Of a stretch of 64,000 nt of DNA, positions 59,850 through 64,000 are shown piece after piece. The DNA is from RGIG7179 sp051893555 (GTDB taxonomy: Bacteria; Bacillota; Clostridia; Peptostreptococcales; Anaerovoracaceae). Numbering within the stretch: position 1 is the first letter of the stretch; each line of letters opens with the position of its first letter. Both the position numbers and the translations under genes were made by a program. Location: assembly GCA_051893555.1 (NCBI GenBank), contig JBJFHL010000086.1:1-64000 (forward strand), in the 5' to 3' direction. The notes under the pieces are model-generated. The model was not told where the DNA came from. It was given only the letters and a program-made list of their open reading frames with translations, and did no database searches.

Positions 59850-61883
59850 TTAATATAATCCAAACAATCTTAAAAGTTTATGCCAAAAGTTGAGTTTTTC
59901 TTCCACTACAGGCTCTGCATCAACCGTTTCGGCAAGTTCAATTGCTTCAGTCTGAATCACAAACTGTACCGAATCCACATTGGTATTCTTTTTCGAGACA
60001 AATGATGTAATTTCCATGTCACTTCCGGTTGCTTCGGTAATCATAGAGTCCATTTCACCGCTGACTTCCGATTCAATACCTTCGGTTTCTTTTACAAATT
60101 CACTCGTTCCGTTTTTGAGTGTGGCGGTACCGTCAAATAAAGTCTTAACACCGTTATTCAGTTCACCGACAGAAGTTTTCAGCATGCCGACATTTGAATA
60201 TAAAGTATCCATATTTATCTTCAAAGTGTTGGCTCCGCTTGCGGCATTGCTGACCGCAGAAGTATAGCTTTTCAGTCCTTCATAGAAAAGGCTGTAATTA
60301 TCAAGCTGTCCTTTGAGCTCTGTTATGCTTGCGGCTGCAGTATTTGAGGCGGCAACAGCGGCAGTTATCCTGTCGGTCACTTCCCTGGATTTCATTGTTT
60401 GATCAATGTAGCCCTCCTTTATCTGCGTTCGCTGTTCATCCGTAAAAGACTGAACCGCACCGGCTTTTATTTGTGTTTTTTGTTCATCCGTCAGATTAGA
60501 GACAGCCGCAGTTACAATCTGCTGTTTTTGCTCATCGGTTATAGCCTCTGCAGCCTGTGCGACCAATACCTGACCTTCGGCGGTTTGCAGATATGCAGTT
60601 GCTTGTTCCTGTGTATAGCCGCTTGCAACAAGCTGCTCCAAAACCGCTTGAGCTGCCACCTGAGCATACAAGGTATCTGCCTGCGATTGTATATAGGCAA
60701 GATAAATTGCATCGGCATTCTGCTCAATGTAACCGGCATATAAATCGTCTGCCTGCGCTTCAACCTTTGCAGTTACCTGGGCAAGTGCCCGGTTATATGC
60801 CATATTGTAAACGACATCAGCATCCATTGCTTTCAGAAGCTCTGTTAAAACAGCAGCATATGTTTCGGGGGTAAACGAAACAGTCCGCAAACCGTTTTTA
60901 GTAAGTTCTGTATTTAAAATGGTTTCGGATGCTTTGCAAAGACCGTTGAAAGCAGCATAAGCGCCGTCTAATATTTCTTTGTTTTTCGATGTTATTTGAG
61001 ACAATCCGTTATACAAATCCACCGCACCGCTGCTCAGTGCGCCGACACCTATATAAAGTTCGCCTACCTTGTCATTCAAAAGCTTCGTTCCGTCATACAG
61101 TTCCTCAGCGCCGTCTTTTAGTTCACCGGAACCATCATCCAAGTCATTGACCGCACCTATAATCTTATCAATCTTGCTTTGAATTTCAGCATCGTCAATG
61201 TCGATAGCAAGATTTAATTTAATACCGTTAATGGCAATGGCACTCATCTCAAAGTCGGTTACCCTTGCGGTAATTTCAATGTCAGCGCCCTTGTTCGGCA
61301 AAATAGTGTAAGTCAGCTGTTTGTTACTGCCTACATTGGCTGCGGTTGCACCTTCAGCCTTGATATTACTGCATTTATCGGTATCAAGTGTAACAGAGGC
61401 CTGCAAAGCATGCCCTTCAAAGAAATTTCCGATACATTCTGTATTTTCGGTAATTTTCATTGAGATCTTAAGATCGCCGCTTTTTCCTGCAATTTCAGAT
61501 GCTTTATATTCTTTGCCATCCATATAATAGCGGATCGCAATATTCCACGGAATTACATTGCTGTCGAGTTTGCCTTCGTAATATAGTTTCCCGGCTTTCG
61601 CATCAACAGTGACCATTTCGCCGGAACAGACGACTTTATCGGTAGTCGTCATATTTCGGAGATTTTCGTATTTACCGTAGTCAATAATCTGACCGTCTTT
61701 GTCAAGGTCAAAGATATTAACCACATTGATTTCTTTTACCGAACCGTCAGCATTCAGGTTGATATAAACGACCTCCTCTTTCGGCGTGTTTTCCTGTGCG
61801 GCAAAAGCCGACACCGGAAGTAAAGTTATTACAAGTACGGCGGTCAAAAAAGCCGCTGTTATTCGTTTTGAAAGTTTTTTCAT
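59850..61883 (-). CDS. YhgE-like secreted heptad-repeat protein, partner of the MMPL transporter
   Basis: 677 residues. The signal peptide is 1-29 (MKKLSKRITAAFLTAV..., SAFA). Residues 30-230 are beta-rich. Then come runs of the X-X-X-Leu-X-X-Gly heptad (DGSGELKDGAEELYDGTKLLNDKVGELYIGVGALSSG, and again near 580-620) seen in YhgE/Pip-type surface proteins. The middle (about 370-500) is a helical Ala/Gln-rich region with repeats TDEQKQQI/TDEQKTQI/TDEQRTQI. The C-terminal WHKLLRLFGLY is a short hydrophobic end. It shares one base with the MMPL gene stop/start (61883), so the two are coupled. Composition is AT-richer than the rest of the window. Confidence 0.82.
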   Translation of the reverse strand: MKKLSKRITAAFLTAVLVITLLPVSAFAAQENTPKEEVVYINLNADGSVKEINVVNIFDLDKDGQIIDYGKYENLRNMTTTDKVVCSGEMVTVDAKAGKLYYEGKLDSNVIPWNIAIRYYMDGKEYKASEIAGKSGDLKISMKITENTECIGNFFEGHALQASVTLDTDKCSNIKAEGATAANVGSNKQLTYTILPNKGADIEITARVTDFEMSAIAINGIKLNLAIDIDDAEIQSKIDKIIGAVNDLDDGSGELKDGAEELYDGTKLLNDKVGELYIGVGALSSGAVDLYNGLSQITSKNKEILDGAYAAFNGLCKASETILNTELTKNGLRTVSFTPETYAAVLTELLKAMDADVVYNMAYNRALAQVTAKVEAQADDLYAGYIEQNADAIYLAYIQSQADTLYAQVAAQAVLEQLVASGYTQEQATAYLQTAEGQVLVAQAAEAITDEQKQQIVTAAVSNLTDEQKTQIKAGAVQSFTDEQRTQIKEGYIDQTMKSREVTDRITAAVAASNTAAASITELKGQLDNYSLFYEGLKSYTSAVSNAASGANTLKINMDTLYSNVGMLKTSVGELNNGVKTLFDGTATLKNGTSEFVKETEGIESEVSGEMDSMITEATGSDMEITSFVSKKNTNVDSVQFVIQTEAIELAETVDAEPVVEEKLNFWHKLLRLFGLY

Positions 61884-63940
61884 TATTCTGCTGCCTCCTG
61901 TATCGTTTTCTTTTTCTTTATAATGAACCTATCAAATATCGTCAAAAATCCCGGCAAGACAAACATCACAATGATAAGTGAAAAAACTGCGCCTCTGCCG
62001 ATAAAAGTGCCTAGCTGAGCCAAAAGCTGATTCGTAGAAAAATAACTAAGTAATAACCCAACTGCGGTAAGGACACTTCCGGATGTAAGTATGGATACTG
62101 AAACATCAGACAAGGTTTGTACTGCCGCGTCACGTTTTTTCAGTGTTGTGCGGTTTTCCTTATATCGTTCCGTCATTAAAATAGCATAATCAACCGTAGC
62201 ACCCAATTGAACCGTACTTATAATTAAGTAAGCAATATAATATATTGGTTTATCTGCAAAATACGGCACGGACAGATTCAGCCAAATTGCAGTTTCTATA
62301 TTCAACACTAAAATAATCGGCACAGATACTGATTTCATAGTCAAAAGCAGAACAAGGAACACCGCTCCAATGGCTAATAAATTCACTCTTGTCATATCGG
62401 TGGTTACTGTATCCATAAGGTCATAGGTACTCACAGCTTCACCTGCGAGATATGTTAGATTCGGATAATACTTTTCTGCTGTTTCTCTTATTTTTTCCAC
62501 AAGTTCAAAAGTAACTTTGCCTTCATAATCTGCCTCAACCGTTATAACAAAACGGCTGTAATTATCAGATTGAAGAAGTGCAAGCGTATCAGCATCTAAG
62601 TATCCTTTGGGGATTTCCGTTCCTACTGTATCAACATATGAAATAATGTCGCTCACCTGCGGTAATGAATGCAATTCATTCGATAATTCGGTTTCCATTG
62701 TGGCATTTCCCTGCGGTACTAACAAAACATAAGTGTCGCTTTTTCCGAAAACAGTTTCGATAGCAGTTTTATCCCTGCCGTATGTTGTGCCTTCACCGTA
62801 AATATGTGATGAGCCGTAAAAAAAAGAATTTGTGTTTGACGCTAAATATGACGGCACAATTAAAACAGCAAACAAACATACCATAGGTATCGCCAACTTG
62901 CAAACCAATTTTCCAAATCCTTTGAAGCTCGGCATAAAAGAACGGTGTCTTGTTTTATCAAGCCATTTATAAGTGACCAGAATAATGGACGGCATAAACA
63001 GAAAAACGGTGATTAAACTGATTGCCACACCTTTTGCCAAAGCAGTTCCAAGGTCAGGTCCTATTTTAAATTGCATTAATATCAAGGCCAAAAATCCGAT
63101 AACAGTAGTAAGGCCGCTTGATAAAATAGATGTGGTTGACTTACACAAAGCAATCACCATCGCCGCATTTACATCTTTTGTTTCCTTGCGGCATTCCTCA
63201 AAACGGTGGATTAAAAATACAGAATAATCCAGTGATACTGCAAGCTGTAATATACTTCCTGCCGCATTTGTCACAAAGGATATTTCACCGAAAATCAAAT
63301 TGCTCCCATTATTAATCATAATTGCAACACCCAAGCCTGCCAATATGACAATCGGTTCAATCCAGGAAGTTGTTGTCAAGAACAGTACAACCAAAACGAA
63401 CAAAACCGCAATAGCTGACATTTTCTGTATTTCAGAGACTGTATTCGTTGTTGCGTTCGCCGTAGAAACCGCACTGCCTGTCATAGCGTTGTCGTTTCCT
63501 ATTATTTTTCTGATCGAATCAACCGCTGATATGCGATATTCATCTTCGATTGTCATAGTGAACAATGCCGTATTGTCTTTATAATAATTTTCTACAATAT
63601 CGGTATCAAGTGTCGAGATCGGGATTGTAATATCCACCGAGTCGTCAAGCCAGGTAACGGCTGTGACTCCTTCAACATTTTTAAGTTTTTCTTTATATTC
63701 CAAAGCCTGTGGAATTGTAACATCACAAACCATCACACGGGCATTTGGGATACCGCCGCCAAATTCATTCTGCATCACTTCGAGAGAAACCGTTGATTTT
63801 GCATCTGACGGCAAATAGTCATTCATATCATAATTAACCGATACGAGATTTTGCAGAAAAAGGCAAACAATAAAGCAAACTGAAAATAATGCAATGATAA
63901 GTTTTCGATGCTTTACAACGCCGGCATAAAATTTTCCCAT
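61883..63940 (-). CDS. MMPL/RND-family membrane transporter
   Basis: 685 residues, about 12 membrane helices in two halves, each with a large external loop after the first helix. RND/MMPL traits are SLDYSVFLIHRFEE (DYS motif in helix 4) and the matching ATVDYAILMTERYKE in the second half, followed by ILSSGLTTVIGF and ILTSGSVLTAVG. Family members export lipids, peptides or drugs; the substrate is unknown. Its start overlaps the stop of an upstream gene (TAATG) and its end overlaps the YhgE-like gene, so three genes form one operon. AT-richer than the rest of the window. Confidence 0.9.
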   Translation of the reverse strand: MGKFYAGVVKHRKLIIALFSVCFIVCLFLQNLVSVNYDMNDYLPSDAKSTVSLEVMQNEFGGGIPNARVMVCDVTIPQALEYKEKLKNVEGVTAVTWLDDSVDITIPISTLDTDIVENYYKDNTALFTMTIEDEYRISAVDSIRKIIGNDNAMTGSAVSTANATTNTVSEIQKMSAIAVLFVLVVLFLTTTSWIEPIVILAGLGVAIMINNGSNLIFGEISFVTNAAGSILQLAVSLDYSVFLIHRFEECRKETKDVNAAMVIALCKSTTSILSSGLTTVIGFLALILMQFKIGPDLGTALAKGVAISLITVFLFMPSIILVTYKWLDKTRHRSFMPSFKGFGKLVCKLAIPMVCLFAVLIVPSYLASNTNSFFYGSSHIYGEGTTYGRDKTAIETVFGKSDTYVLLVPQGNATMETELSNELHSLPQVSDIISYVDTVGTEIPKGYLDADTLALLQSDNYSRFVITVEADYEGKVTFELVEKIRETAEKYYPNLTYLAGEAVSTYDLMDTVTTDMTRVNLLAIGAVFLVLLLTMKSVSVPIILVLNIETAIWLNLSVPYFADKPIYYIAYLIISTVQLGATVDYAILMTERYKENRTTLKKRDAAVQTLSDVSVSILTSGSVLTAVGLLLSYFSTNQLLAQLGTFIGRGAVFSLIIVMFVLPGFLTIFDRFIIKKKKTIQEAAE

Positions 63941-64000
63941 TATGCTTTAACCTCACTTTCTGTAACGGCAATTCCCTTTATTCTGAAAATATTTCGTTCT
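63940..64000 (-). CDS. 3' end of an upstream operon gene (partial)
   Basis: The last 19 codons (ERNIFRIKGIAVTESEVKA) and the stop codon TAA, which overlaps the MMPL start by one base. The gene runs off the window, so the family cannot be named. In similar operons this is often a TetR-type regulator, but nothing visible here proves it. Confidence 0.55.
   Translation of the reverse strand, partial: ERNIFRIKGIAVTESEVKA

Overview
The window looks like a chromosomal stretch of a Gram-positive, endospore-lineage anaerobe of the class Clostridia (order Eubacteriales). The evidence is the sporulation pair yqfC-yqfD beside phoH-ybeY-cdd-era-recO, a dimeric-type glycyl-tRNA synthetase, pyruvate phosphate dikinase, strong AGGAGG ribosome binding sites, and a sigma-54 activator whose sensor half resembles an enzyme of lysine fermentation. 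A family such as Anaerovoracaceae (Eubacteriales family XIII) is only a guess. Base composition is close to even, apart from a visibly AT-richer block at 59.8-64 kb.

Layout. 0-2.2 kb: frame-broken secreted protein, small XRE regulator and noncoding repeats. 2.2-8.6 kb: SulP anion transporter, a GntR(YtrA)-controlled ABC transporter with a clear operator-promoter, and a HI0933-type flavoprotein. 8.6-13.5 kb: secreted transglutaminase-like protein and a threonyl-tRNA synthetase without a TGS domain. 13.6-21.9 kb (minus strand): a wall-glycopolymer operon with a TagF/TagB-like glycerophosphotransferase, three ATP-grasp domains in two proteins, a nucleotidyltransferase, a Wzm/Wzt-type exporter and an LCP ligase with a repeat tail. 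21.9-30 kb: GNAT (frameshifted), cyclase, Rpn-type nuclease, flavoprotein, DUF1292, uvrC and a D,D-carboxypeptidase. 29.9-34.9 kb: thrH, serC and serA, together a complete serine pathway, interrupted by an AlbA_2-type regulator and a striking noncoding array. 34.9-43.5 kb: DUF815 ATPase, two tandem LysO-type lysine exporters, pyrR, an unknown 75-residue gene with a sigma-54 promoter, the sigma-54 activator with a 3,5-diaminohexanoate-dehydrogenase-like sensor, and an NhaC-type transporter with its own sigma-54 promoter. 43.5-48.2 kb: PII-like/DUF1538 pair, tRNA-Pro(CGG) and a VWA/MoxR pair. 48.3-58.1 kb: ppdK, glyS, a DUF4342 protein and the recO-era-cdd-ybeY-phoH-yqfD-yqfC cluster. 58.2-64 kb: uracil permease and an MMPL transporter with a YhgE-like heptad-repeat partner.

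The most unusual signals are: (1) four noncoding units at 32114-32367, each GTTGTAT-N23-ATACAAC with exactly 23 nt inside every time, upstream of the AlbA_2 regulator; (2) the apparent lysine-responsive sigma-54 circuit at 36-43.4 kb, with two -24/-12 promoters and shared TTTTGAWTCAAAA palindromes; (3) the protein fusing a degenerate and an intact sugar-transfer ATP-grasp domain; (4) a GC-rich double-palindrome insert inside a flavoprotein; (5) repeated noncoding hairpins; and (6) four single-base frame breaks, all of the +1 type, which may be base-calling errors and should be checked before calling these genes broken.
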